From Parachryseolinea silvisoli (lineage in GTDB: Bacteria > Bacteroidota > Bacteroidia > Cytophagales > Cyclobacteriaceae), in NCBI RefSeq assembly GCF_021190955.1, contig NZ_JAIOAO010000002.1:1426001-1490000 (forward strand): a DNA stretch of 64,000 bases, read 5' to 3'. Both the position numbers and the translations under genes were made by a program. The notes under the pieces were generated by a model. It searched no databases, was not told where the DNA came from, and was given only the letters and a program-made list of their open reading frames with translations. Each line of letters opens with the position of its first letter. Within the stretch, counting starts at the first letter, position 1. Below are positions 16,941 through 24,496 of this stretch, in pieces.

Positions 16941-19313
16941 ATGATCAGAAACTACTTTCGCATCGCTCTCCGCGCCTTCCTGCGCAACGGCGTTTATTCC
17001 TTTATCAACGTGGCGGGCCTTTCAGTAGGCATCGCGTGCAGCATTCTCATCCTACTCTGGGTATACGACGAAGTCACCTTCGATCGTTTCTTCCCCAAGT
17101 ATGAGCAACTGCACCGGGTGCAATCGCATACCGTCACCGATCAGGGCATCACCACAAATGTAGAAACCTCCATGCCGATGCGCGAGCACCTGCTGGCGGC
17201 GGACAGTCGTATCAAACGCTACGCCATTACAGTGGGGCAATATGGGTTGCTATCCGTCGATGATAAAAAGATCAATAAAGTAGGCTACGACGTAAGCGAG
17301 TCCTTTCTCGAAATGTTTGACTTCCAGATGCTGTCCGGCCATCCCGAGACTGCCCTCGACGACCCGCGCTCCATCGTGCTCACAAAATCTACAGCCACAG
17401 CGTTATTTGGTGATGAAGACCCCATCGGCAAAACCGTACAAGTTAAGCTAGAGAGCAAAGACGACCTGAAAGTAACCGGCGTCATTGCCGACCCACCGGC
17501 AAACCTCTCTTTATCATTCGACTTCCTGTTGCCCTTCTCATACTTCGAGGCCACCTCGGTGTGGGTAGGCTACGCCCGCAACAACTGGAACAACACGGCC
17601 TTCCAGACCTTTGTCGAGCTGCAACCTGGTGTTTCCGCTGCAGACGTGAGCAGCACCATCCGCGACATTGTAAAAAAGAACAACCCTTCGTCGCGCGACG
17701 TATCGCTCTTCCTGCATCCCATGTCCTGCTGGCATCTGTATGGCCATTTTGAAAATGGTCAGGAAGCCGGAGGCATGATCGCCTACGTCACCCTGTTCGC
17801 CGGCATAGCCATCTTTATACTCATCATGGCGTGCATCAACTTCATGAACCTGGCCACGGCCCGCTCGGAACACCGCGCCCGTGAGGTTGGCATTCGCAAG
17901 AGCGTAGGCTCCAGCCGCAAGCAGTTGATCGCACAGTTCATGGGTGAATCAATCTTCATGGCGGTAATCGCCTTCGCGCTAGCGATGGTCATCGTGCAAG
18001 TGGTATTGCCGTTCTATAACATGCTGATTGGAAAACACCTCGCGGTAGATTTCACCTCGCCACTTTTCTGGACCTTTTCCCTCAGCCTCATTCTCATTAC
18101 CGGTGTACTGGCCGGCAGCTACCCTGCATTTTATTTGTCTTCCTTCCGGCCATCAAGCATACTCAGAGGCACGGACGGTGCAGCCGGTAAAGGCGCCACA
18201 CCGCGACGCATGTTGGTCAGTGTACAATTTGCATTCTCCATCTTGTTAATCATCGGCACCGTCGCTGTGCACCAGCAAATACATTATCTGCAAGGCCGCG
18301 AACCGGGCTACGACCGTGAAAACCTGCTCATGATCACCAGCACGAGCGATATCGAAAAGAACTATCAAACACTGAAACGCGAGCTGCTGCAAACGGGCGC
18401 TGCCGTGTCCGTCTGCAAATCCAACAGCCCCATTACACGCATCTTTGCAACGAGCGAGATCGAAAACTGGACCGGCAAGCGCCCCGGTCAGCACATCGAG
18501 GCTACCAACATCGCGACGGAATACGACTACACGCGCACCATGGGCATCCAGATACTCGAAGGCCGCGACTTTTCTGAAGATTTCAAAAGTGACACCACCG
18601 CCATCATCATCAACCAGGCCGCAGTAGAAGCCCTCGGCCTGCGCGACCCCGTGGGCGACAAACTACAGATGTGGGGACAAACCTGGAACATTATCGGTGT
18701 CATGGACAATGTACTGATGGGCTCCCAGGCACATCACATCGGTCCGCTCGTCATGAGCTTCGACCCCAGCTGGTCCAGTACCATCAGCGTGCGTCTGCCG
18801 CAGGGCGACAACTTGCCGGCGATCGTCACGCAAGTGGGCGAGGTGTTTAAAAAATACAATCCCGATTATCCCTTCGAATACAAATTCGCCGACGCTGACT
18901 TTGCCACCAAGTTCCAAACCATGAACATGATCAGCGATCTGGCCCGGGCCTTTACCCTACTGGCCATCTTCATTACCGGCCTTGGACTCTTCGGCATGGC
19001 TGCCTTCACGGCTGAGCGGCGCGCCAAAGAGATCGGCATTCGCAAGGTCATGGGTGCATCCGTGGCAAGCGTCGTGCTATTGCTCACGCGCGAGTTCTCG
19101 CGCCTGGTAGTGTGGGCGTTTGTTCTGGCAGCGCCCGTTGCCTGGTGGGGTGTACATCAGTTTTTGGAACGGTACCCCGTTCGTATCGGCATGCCCTGGT
19201 GGATCTTCCCGGTAGCAGGCGTGACGGCGTTATTGATTACCGTGATCATCGTCAGCGCACAAGCCATCCGCGCGGCCATACGCAACCCCGTGGACACCCT
19301 ACGGCGCGATTAG
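16941..19313 (+). CDS. FtsX/MacB-type ABC transporter permease (no ATPase gene adjacent)
   Basis: I choose the ATG at 16941 (MIRNYFRIALRAFLRNGVYSFINVAGLSVGIA), which is the standard opening of this family; an upstream in-frame TTG is unlikely. The 790 residues comprise a first TM helix (about 22-42), a periplasmic MacB_PCD domain, a three-helix FtsX domain around 285-420 (CINFMNLATARSEHRAREVGIRKSVGSSRKQLIAQF), a second periplasmic domain, and a second FtsX domain at 670-785 (ERRAKEIGIRKVMGASVASVVLLLTREF). The fused two-FtsX-domain form without a nearby ATPase gene is very common in Cytophagales. It probably moves or extracts lipids or lipoproteins. A paralogue lies at 41996-44383. Confidence 0.92.
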   Translation: MIRNYFRIALRAFLRNGVYSFINVAGLSVGIACSILILLWVYDEVTFDRFFPKYEQLHRVQSHTVTDQGITTNVETSMPMREHLLAADSRIKRYAITVGQYGLLSVDDKKINKVGYDVSESFLEMFDFQMLSGHPETALDDPRSIVLTKSTATALFGDEDPIGKTVQVKLESKDDLKVTGVIADPPANLSLSFDFLLPFSYFEATSVWVGYARNNWNNTAFQTFVELQPGVSAADVSSTIRDIVKKNNPSSRDVSLFLHPMSCWHLYGHFENGQEAGGMIAYVTLFAGIAIFILIMACINFMNLATARSEHRAREVGIRKSVGSSRKQLIAQFMGESIFMAVIAFALAMVIVQVVLPFYNMLIGKHLAVDFTSPLFWTFSLSLILITGVLAGSYPAFYLSSFRPSSILRGTDGAAGKGATPRRMLVSVQFAFSILLIIGTVAVHQQIHYLQGREPGYDRENLLMITSTSDIEKNYQTLKRELLQTGAAVSVCKSNSPITRIFATSEIENWTGKRPGQHIEATNIATEYDYTRTMGIQILEGRDFSEDFKSDTTAIIINQAAVEALGLRDPVGDKLQMWGQTWNIIGVMDNVLMGSQAHHIGPLVMSFDPSWSSTISVRLPQGDNLPAIVTQVGEVFKKYNPDYPFEYKFADADFATKFQTMNMISDLARAFTLLAIFITGLGLFGMAAFTAERRAKEIGIRKVMGASVASVVLLLTREFSRLVVWAFVLAAPVAWWGVHQFLERYPVRIGMPWWIFPVAGVTALLITVIIVSAQAIRAAIRNPVDTLRRD

Positions 19314-19333
19314 AAGCAAGATCTGAGAAATAG

Positions 19334-20566
19334 TTAGTGAGAGGAGGCCGACGGCACGATGTGCCGGTAGAGGGGCGTTAATACGTCCAGTGCCTGGGTA
19401 ATCGTGGTCATGATCTTATCCGTGCCCACGGCCGGATCGCCCGGTCCATACGACCGGCTGATGATAAACGGAAAATACATTTCTTCATCCCCCTTCAGGA
19501 ACTCCCACAGTGCATCCGCCTGCTGAAAGCTCTCGACGGGCTGAACGGCGCCGGCACACTCCAGCGTATAGCCAGGTCCCAGGGCTGCCAGTCGTTGCAG
19601 GAAAGCCGAGCGATAGCCGGGATCATACAATTGCTTGTGGAAAGACTGTCGGTCGGCCTTGCCCGTGCCGGCAAGGTCAGATGTAATGCCGATGCTTACG
19701 TTTTGTGGTCCCACCGTCAGGCGCAGGTGCAACGCATCGGGCGCGTCATTTGGCGTCAGGTCCAACCACAGACTGCGGAGCTTTTGAAAGTCGTGATCAG
19801 CCGGTATGAGGCTTGCTGTCGCGGGGACTGCATCGGTGCTATCCGCCAGTCCCTTCGTGCGCAACGTAGGCTTTAATGCATCGTATAGTTGTAACAACCT
19901 GGTCAGTACGGGTTGCCGCTCGGCCTGTGCTTCGGGTGTCGCGAGCAAAGCCTTCTGGCGGTCAAACGCCAGGAAATCCTCCTTCTTAAAATATTGAGTC
20001 TTAAAGCGAATGCTGTCCCATTGAAAACCCGCGGTAGTCAAGGCCAGTGCTTGGTCCAGCTCACGGCGCGAGGCAATCTCGCGTTGCTTCAGCGCGGGGT
20101 AGATTGCTTCGTACTCGCGCAATAGATTCTCTGTCAGCGGTTCAGCAAACTCGTAATAGCCCGTGAACCAGGACTTCAACGCCTCGATCTCCTTTGCATC
20201 ATCCACCCGAAAGAACAGCTCCTCGTGATCCTTAATCCCGCCGAGGGTAAAGTGGCCGGAGCCAATAAAGGCAACGGACTTACGAAACGGCAGATCAAAA
20301 ATGAAGAGGTTCGCATGAAAGAAATTTTTGGTATAGACACTCAGGGTAATCCGGTCCTGGTAGTGTTTCCAGAGGCGGCGCAGCACCGGTACAGACGTCA
20401 GAACGTCAAAGCCTGTCACGATCTCGATCTTGCACTTCGGCGGAATGCGACTATTAATAAAGTCAAATCCTGTCTGCGAAATAGCCGCCGTGGCAATATA
20501 AACGTGCTGGGCTTCGGCCAGTATTTTGCCGTTGATCAGAGGTACTGCAAGCTTCTTTACAAGCAT
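19334..20566 (-). CDS. Phospholipase D-like domain protein
   Basis: A 410-residue protein with a PLD-like fold in its first 150 residues: ILAEAQHVYIATAAISQTGFDFI, then FFHANLFIFDLPFRKSVAFIGSGHFTLGGIKDHEE. The catalytic HxK(x4)D motif appears as HANLFIFD, with Asn instead of Lys and followed by the expected GSGHFT..G loop, so activity is uncertain. Only one such motif is visible; active PLD enzymes need two, either as a repeat or a dimer. The C-terminal 250 residues are unassigned. Similar single-motif proteins occur in restriction (NgoFVII-like) and DNA-repair contexts, but no such genes are adjacent. The gene ends 20 bp from the convergent permease gene. Confidence 0.6.
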   Translation of the reverse strand: MLVKKLAVPLINGKILAEAQHVYIATAAISQTGFDFINSRIPPKCKIEIVTGFDVLTSVPVLRRLWKHYQDRITLSVYTKNFFHANLFIFDLPFRKSVAFIGSGHFTLGGIKDHEELFFRVDDAKEIEALKSWFTGYYEFAEPLTENLLREYEAIYPALKQREIASRRELDQALALTTAGFQWDSIRFKTQYFKKEDFLAFDRQKALLATPEAQAERQPVLTRLLQLYDALKPTLRTKGLADSTDAVPATASLIPADHDFQKLRSLWLDLTPNDAPDALHLRLTVGPQNVSIGITSDLAGTGKADRQSFHKQLYDPGYRSAFLQRLAALGPGYTLECAGAVQPVESFQQADALWEFLKGDEEMYFPFIISRSYGPGDPAVGTDKIMTTITQALDVLTPLYRHIVPSASSH

Positions 20567-20642
20567 GGAAGGAGGGAGCGCTGTGTGCTACGGGCGTAGC
20601 GGTTAACGATGGGGATGGGTGTGCGAGGTGTGTGGTTAGAGA

Positions 20643-20692
20643 TTAAAGGGGCGGTCATTTGCTTCGAGGCAAATGACCGTAATGCCCTTTAA
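20643..20692 (-). terminator. Long hairpin after the SWIB gene
   Basis: Nested perfect stems: TTAAAGGG (20643-20650) with CCCTTTAA (20685-20692), and CGGTCATTTGC (20652-20662) with GCAAATGACCG (20669-20679), loop TTCGAG. It begins 5 bp after the stop of the minus-strand SWIB gene, so it is its likely terminator or a 3'-end stabiliser. Confidence 0.7.
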
Positions 20693-20697
20693 GCGAA

Positions 20698-21111
20698 TTA
20701 TTTCACGTTGTTGTTTACGATTTTCGCTAAGTCGAACATCGAGACCTGAGTCTTACCGGCAAAAACTACTTTCAGTTTAGCGTCGGCGTTGATCATACGC
20801 TTGTTCTTCTTGTCTTGCAGGCCGTTCTTCTTGATGTACTCCCAGATCTTCTTGATTACTTCAGTTCTGGGTACCGGCTTGTTGCCAATTACGTCTGCCA
20901 GAGCAGGGCTAGGTGTCATCGGCTTCATGAACGCCGCGTTCGGCTTGCGCTTAGCAGCCTTCTTCGGTGCAGCGGCTTTCTTAGGGGCAGCAGCCTTCTT
21001 AGGAGCGGCTTTCTTAGGGGCAGCAGCCTTCTTCACTACTTTCTTAGCAGCCTTTGCTGCCTTTTTCGGGGCTGCTTTTTTTGCAACCTTCTTACTCGCT
21101 TTTTTTGCCAT
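20698..21111 (-). CDS. SWIB/MDM2-domain protein with histone H1-like Lys/Ala/Pro tail
   Basis: Start chosen at 21111 (MAKKASKKVAKKAAPKK); an upstream extension is not basic and not conserved in style. Residues 1-58 are nearly all Lys, Ala and Pro in irregular AAPKK repeats, like the C-terminal tail of eukaryotic histone H1 or bacterial HU/AlgP tails. Residues 60-137 form a SWIB domain: FMKPMTPSPALADVIG, then RTEVIKKIWEYIKKNGLQD, then KRMINADAKLKVVF and VSMFDLAKIV. Such proteins are known from Bacteroidota and Chlamydiae and are thought to bind and compact DNA. Abundant expression would fit the strong terminator just downstream. Confidence 0.9.
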   Translation of the reverse strand: MAKKASKKVAKKAAPKKAAKAAKKVVKKAAAPKKAAPKKAAAPKKAAAPKKAAKRKPNAAFMKPMTPSPALADVIGNKPVPRTEVIKKIWEYIKKNGLQDKKNKRMINADAKLKVVFAGKTQVSMFDLAKIVNNNVK

Positions 21112-21288
21112 TTTTCGAATGAGTTTAGTGTAAATAATTTTAAATATACATCCCTTCTGCATCACACCAAATAATATGCGATACAGTTTTTTTAAAGAGC
21201 ACTAAAAGCATGCCATCACCAGTCATTACAGGCTTTACTCCCCTCGGAAAATGGCATCTTCTCATTCTTTTTTAGTTATTTCGCCCCC

Positions 21289-21663
21289 ATGATAATGCGA
21301 TACTCGTGGCCCGCGCTCGTGTGGCTGCTCATAGTGCTGGTGCTTACACTCATTCCCGGCCCGGCCATTCCCGACGTAGGTTTTTCCTTCCGGATCGACA
21401 AGATCGTTCACTTCTTTCTCTTTGGTATTCAGATGGTATTGACCGCCTACGCCCTCGAGAAACACACCCTATCAAGAGGCGCGCCGGCTCATCCCATACT
21501 GGTTTCCGTCATCTTTAGCATCGCCGCCGGCGTCGGCATAGAGTTCCTCCAACGGTTCGTTCCCGGGCGAAGCTTCTCGGTATTTGACATGGTAGCCAAC
21601 ACTATCGGAGTCGGTATTGGCTATTATGTTTTCCGTTATCTGAGGAAGCATAATCGCCTCTGA
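21289..21663 (+). CDS. VanZ-family membrane protein
   Basis: A 124-residue membrane protein with four hydrophobic helices. It shows the VanZ-like signatures: FRIDKIVHFFLFGIQMVL after the first helix, then VGIEFLQRFVPGRSFSVFDMVANTIGVGIG, where Glu, Gln, Asp and Asn are the conserved polar residues. The family gets its name from a teicoplanin-resistance gene but the common short form has no proven function. Start could be either of the two ATGs at 21289 and 21295. It is divergent from the SWIB gene across 177 bp and overlaps no other gene. Confidence 0.85.
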   Translation: MIMRYSWPALVWLLIVLVLTLIPGPAIPDVGFSFRIDKIVHFFLFGIQMVLTAYALEKHTLSRGAPAHPILVSVIFSIAAGVGIEFLQRFVPGRSFSVFDMVANTIGVGIGYYVFRYLRKHNRL

Positions 21664-21672
21664 ATCTCCTTA

Positions 21673-22227
21673 TTATAGAAGTCCCTGAATGTCGCCAATC
21701 AGTTCGGGACAGGGCTTCGCGAAGAGATGCCCCATGCCGGCCGGTGTGCGTACCGTTGCCGTCGGCAGCAGCTTGGCGTAGTACTTCACATGGTCAGGAG
21801 ACACTACATCGTCGTCGTCACTTTGATACAAATACAGCGCACGAATAACCGGTAGGCCAGTAGGGAAATCCTCCCGCAACATATATTCTGATACGTCCCA
21901 ATCCTGTACTCCCCAATAAGGCACAGCAATCAGCACCATACCCGCGATGCGCGGCGTAAAGGCCTCTTCCGAGAGATATTTCAGCAACACCGACCCACCC
22001 AGCGAGTGCCCGACCAACACTACTTCGCCGGGTAGCGTCGGGATCAGTGTGTCCAGCGCTTTCTTCCACGAGGCATACGTCGGGTTGTCAGGCGAGGGCA
22101 TGCGCGGCGCGAGCAGCGTAACACCCACACCAAGCCCTTCCCGCAGGCGACGCAGAAGATCGTTGCTCCCTTCGTGCTCATCCTCCTGGGAACCGGCACT
22201 GTGAATAAATAAGATCGTATGTTTCAT
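21673..22227 (-). CDS. RBBP9/YdeN-like alpha/beta hydrolase
   Basis: A 184-residue serine-hydrolase-like protein; start taken at 22227 (MKHTILFIHSAGSQEDEHEGSND). The nucleophile elbow is GHSLGG (VVLVGHSLGGSVLLKYL), the acid is in YQSDDDDVVSPDHVKYYAKLL and the catalytic His in AGMGHLF. This arrangement fits the small RBBP9/YdeN group or related lysophospholipase-type hydrolases. Substrate unknown. It is the second gene of a two-gene minus-strand unit, 13 bp after the DUF1579-like gene. Confidence 0.82.
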   Translation of the reverse strand: MKHTILFIHSAGSQEDEHEGSNDLLRRLREGLGVGVTLLAPRMPSPDNPTYASWKKALDTLIPTLPGEVVLVGHSLGGSVLLKYLSEEAFTPRIAGMVLIAVPYWGVQDWDVSEYMLREDFPTGLPVIRALYLYQSDDDDVVSPDHVKYYAKLLPTATVRTPAGMGHLFAKPCPELIGDIQGLL

Positions 22228-22240
22228 AAGGATGGGCACT

Positions 22241-22687
22241 TTAGTGTACACGAGTTAACGTAATGTGCATCCAATCTTGCCAATGCACGCTGTCGTCGGT
22301 GCGCTCCCAGTGAGCTTCCATCGTATTGTCGCGTATGGTAAGGGTAGCGCGATCGGCAACACCTTGGAAGGTCCAGACATCCTGGTTCACCGTCGCCCGG
22401 TATGAACCGGTATTGCCCAGGTTGTCAAAGAAGGTAGTAAGATAAGTGTTGGTGGCGACGTCATAGCCAATGACTTCAAGCGTCTTCGCGTCGTCCGCGC
22501 CCATGCGTACATCCACATGATGTATCATAAAAAATTCTCCCGGCAGCCACTCATAGGTGTCTGTTCCTGCTATCTTCATAGCGGGAGCATCTTTCGTTGC
22601 CACTGTTTGCCCCTCGGTACGCCAGCGTCCTGCTAATACGCTCATCAGTTTATGTGCCGCTGTGGGCTGTGCATTTTCCATTGCCAT
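22241..22687 (-). CDS. DUF1579-like lipocalin-fold protein
   Basis: A 148-residue cytoplasmic protein. The pattern LAGRWRTEGQ near the start, TDTYEWLPGEFFMIHHVDVRMG, VIGYDVATNTYLTTFFDNLGN and a final WERTDDSVHWQDWMHITLTRV is that of DUF1579-type beta-barrel proteins, which are related to lipocalins and often occur beside small hydrolases or regulators. No catalytic role is established. It could start at 22687 or at the second Met (22681). It is the first gene of the pair with the alpha/beta hydrolase. Confidence 0.75.
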   Translation of the reverse strand: MAMENAQPTAAHKLMSVLAGRWRTEGQTVATKDAPAMKIAGTDTYEWLPGEFFMIHHVDVRMGADDAKTLEVIGYDVATNTYLTTFFDNLGNTGSYRATVNQDVWTFQGVADRATLTIRDNTMEAHWERTDDSVHWQDWMHITLTRVH

Positions 22688-23080
22688 AATTACCGTGTTA
22701 TGTGTCTGATATTTTCTATAAAGTGTCGTGCCTGCTTACGTGAGTAGCCTGCTATGACGTAAGTCAAAGATAGGATCAGACCAGGCGACCTAACCGTCGC
22801 GAACATGACAACGTCCGGGGGATAACGAGACAATGCCGATCAGCAAAGCTCCACAGGGCGGCGGTCACGCCGGGAAATACCCGATTTGTTCAATTTCTCA
22901 GGGGGCAGGGTGCGGTACCCTGGTAACGACGCTGTCCTGATTGCCCCCTGATGTTGTCGCGAACTCCACTCACAAAACCGTCTTTTAAACGAGTATGTTT
23001 GTGCAACCAGAAGGTTTCATGTAAATTCATAACGAAACCCGACGGCAACAACAATAGAAAACCTTAAAACTATTATAACT
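22688..23080. other. Divergent intergenic region with nested hairpin
   Basis: 393 bp without a gene, between the DUF1579-like gene (minus) and DoxX (plus). It holds one strong nested hairpin: TCAGGGGGCA (22898-22907) pairs with TGCCCCCTGA (22942-22951), and inside it AGGGT (22907-22911) faces ACCCT (22917-22921). A TATGTTTG at 22994-23001 matches the -7 consensus TAnnTTTG, but I see no -33 TTTG at the proper distance. I see no tRNA fold. Confidence 0.5.
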
Positions 23081-23458
23081 ATGAAAATCGCTGTAATCAT
23101 CGTCCGCGTACTGATGGGCCTTCTTTTCCTCTTCTCATCCGTAACCTATCTGTTCAACCTCATACCCGTACCGCCCATGGAAGGTGACATGAAGACCTTC
23201 AGCGAAGGTCTTGCGGCATCCGGCTACCTCATGACCCTCATCAAAGTAACCGAGCTGATCTGCTCATTGGCACTCATCTCCGGCTTCTTTGTTCCCCTGG
23301 CACTGGTCATTCTCTTCCCCATCATCATTAATATTTTCTTCGTCCACCTCATGCTCGCTCCAGAGGGCATGCCCGTAGCCATCTTCCTCCTGTTAGCCAG
23401 CCTTTTCCTCGCCTACGCCAAACGCGACCACTATAAAGGCCTGCTGGCCGCGAAATAA
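23081..23458 (+). CDS. DoxX-family membrane protein
   Basis: A 125-residue protein with four transmembrane helices. The DoxX family pattern is present: IIVRVLMGLLFLFSSVTYLFNL at the N-terminus, then LMTLIKVTELICSLALISGFFVPLALVILFPIIINIFF and a final helix VAIFLLLASLFLAYAKRDHYKG. DoxX proteins are related to quinone-linked oxidoreductase subunits, but small single copies have no settled role. The gene is alone and ends in a bidirectional terminator shared with the convergent SDR gene. Confidence 0.88.
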   Translation: MKIAVIIVRVLMGLLFLFSSVTYLFNLIPVPPMEGDMKTFSEGLAASGYLMTLIKVTELICSLALISGFFVPLALVILFPIIINIFFVHLMLAPEGMPVAIFLLLASLFLAYAKRDHYKGLLAAK

Positions 23459-23474
23459 TAACAACAAAAATAAA

Positions 23475-23505
23475 AAGGGCGATGTACATGCTATACATCG
23501 CCCTT
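23475..23505. terminator. Bidirectional terminator between doxX and SDR gene
   Basis: A perfect 12-bp stem, AAGGGCGATGTA (23475-23486) with TACATCGCCCTT (23494-23505), 7-nt loop. It has an A-tract on its left flank, which would be the U-tract for the minus-strand transcript. It sits between two convergent genes. Confidence 0.85.
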
Positions 23506-23524
23506 ACACCTCCGCAGTGGTCCG

Positions 23525-24409
23525 CTACTTCGTCATCCCCATCAAAGCTTTCCCCTCCTCCGTCTCCAGGAAGTTTTTAGAATCCGCATGATCCGTGGAA
23601 AGCGTCACCGGCAGCCACTTCTCAAGCTCCGCCTGCCGTTGCTTATCCGCATGCTTCAGTAAACCTGCCGCCTCACTGCCCAACACCAAATGTATCGGCG
23701 CCGTCGGCCCAGCCACCAGCTCCACCATCACCTTCGCCGCCTTCTTCGGATCACCCACCGGAATAAACCCATCACCCTTAAAACGCGTAGCCATAAAATC
23801 AACCGTCGTCTCATACCCCTCTACATGCGGCGCATAGCTCATCGAGGCACCCGCCCAGTCTGTGCGGAAACCACCCGGCTCGACACACGTAACCCGAATG
23901 CCCAGCGGCGCAACCTCCTTCGCCAGCGCCTCGCTAAAACCACCCACGCCAAACTTCGCAGCCTGATAAATCGAAAGTCCCGGATTGCCTACACGGCCAC
24001 CGATCGAGCTAACCTGCAGAATGTGACCCGCCCGCTGCTTACGCATATAGGGCAACACCGCGCGTGTTACTTCAATAGGCGCATAAAGATTCGTCTCCAA
24101 CTGACTACGCACCTGTTCATCCGTAAACGCTTCCGTCGCACCGGTAATACCAAAGCCGGCATTATTCACCAAAACATCGATCTTCCCAAAATGAGCAACC
24201 ACATCGCGCACCGCCTGGTATATCTCCTCGTGCTTCGTCACATCGAGCCTTACAGGATAAAGCAGATCCGGATACTGCAGCACCAGATCTTGTAGTTGTT
24301 TGGGATCACGCGCCGTAGCCGCTACACGATCGCCACCAGCCAAAACTGCTTCCGTCAAGGCGCGTCCCAACCCGCGGGAGCTGCCCGTAATAAACCATAC
24401 TTTTGTCAT
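23525..24409 (-). CDS. Short-chain dehydrogenase/reductase (SDR), paralogue 1
   Basis: Start taken at 24409 (MTKVWFITGSSRGLG). A 294-residue classical SDR: the NAD(P)-binding TGSSRGLG at residues 8-15, the NNAG segment (VLVNNAGFG), the catalytic Ser in LQVSSIGG and the YxxxK pair in YQAAKFG. The Arg after the first Gly-rich turn and ATARDPKQL suggest NADP preference (family rule, not tested). The C-terminal 60 residues are longer than in minimal SDRs, as in the 'SDR family oxidoreductase' group common in soil bacteria. Paralogues lie at 47598-48416 and 53328-54173. A -7 promoter element lies 24 bp upstream. Confidence 0.9.
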   Translation of the reverse strand: MTKVWFITGSSRGLGRALTEAVLAGGDRVAATARDPKQLQDLVLQYPDLLYPVRLDVTKHEEIYQAVRDVVAHFGKIDVLVNNAGFGITGATEAFTDEQVRSQLETNLYAPIEVTRAVLPYMRKQRAGHILQVSSIGGRVGNPGLSIYQAAKFGVGGFSEALAKEVAPLGIRVTCVEPGGFRTDWAGASMSYAPHVEGYETTVDFMATRFKGDGFIPVGDPKKAAKVMVELVAGPTAPIHLVLGSEAAGLLKHADKQRQAELEKWLPVTLSTDHADSKNFLETEEGKALMGMTK

Positions 24410-24432
24410 TGTCTTTCTTGATTTAACAAGAG

Positions 24433-24440
24433 CAAAGGTA
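24433..24440 (-). promoter_or_regulatory. Bacteroidota -7 element upstream of SDR paralogue 1
   Basis: On the minus strand the sequence reads TACCTTTG, an exact match to TAnnTTTG, 23 bp before the ATG. The same element precedes the other two SDR genes. Confidence 0.5.
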
Positions 24441-24496
24441 GGTCGGCACGTCACCCTGGGTTTTGTTCTAAAGCTCAATGTAGTTTGCTATGGAGC

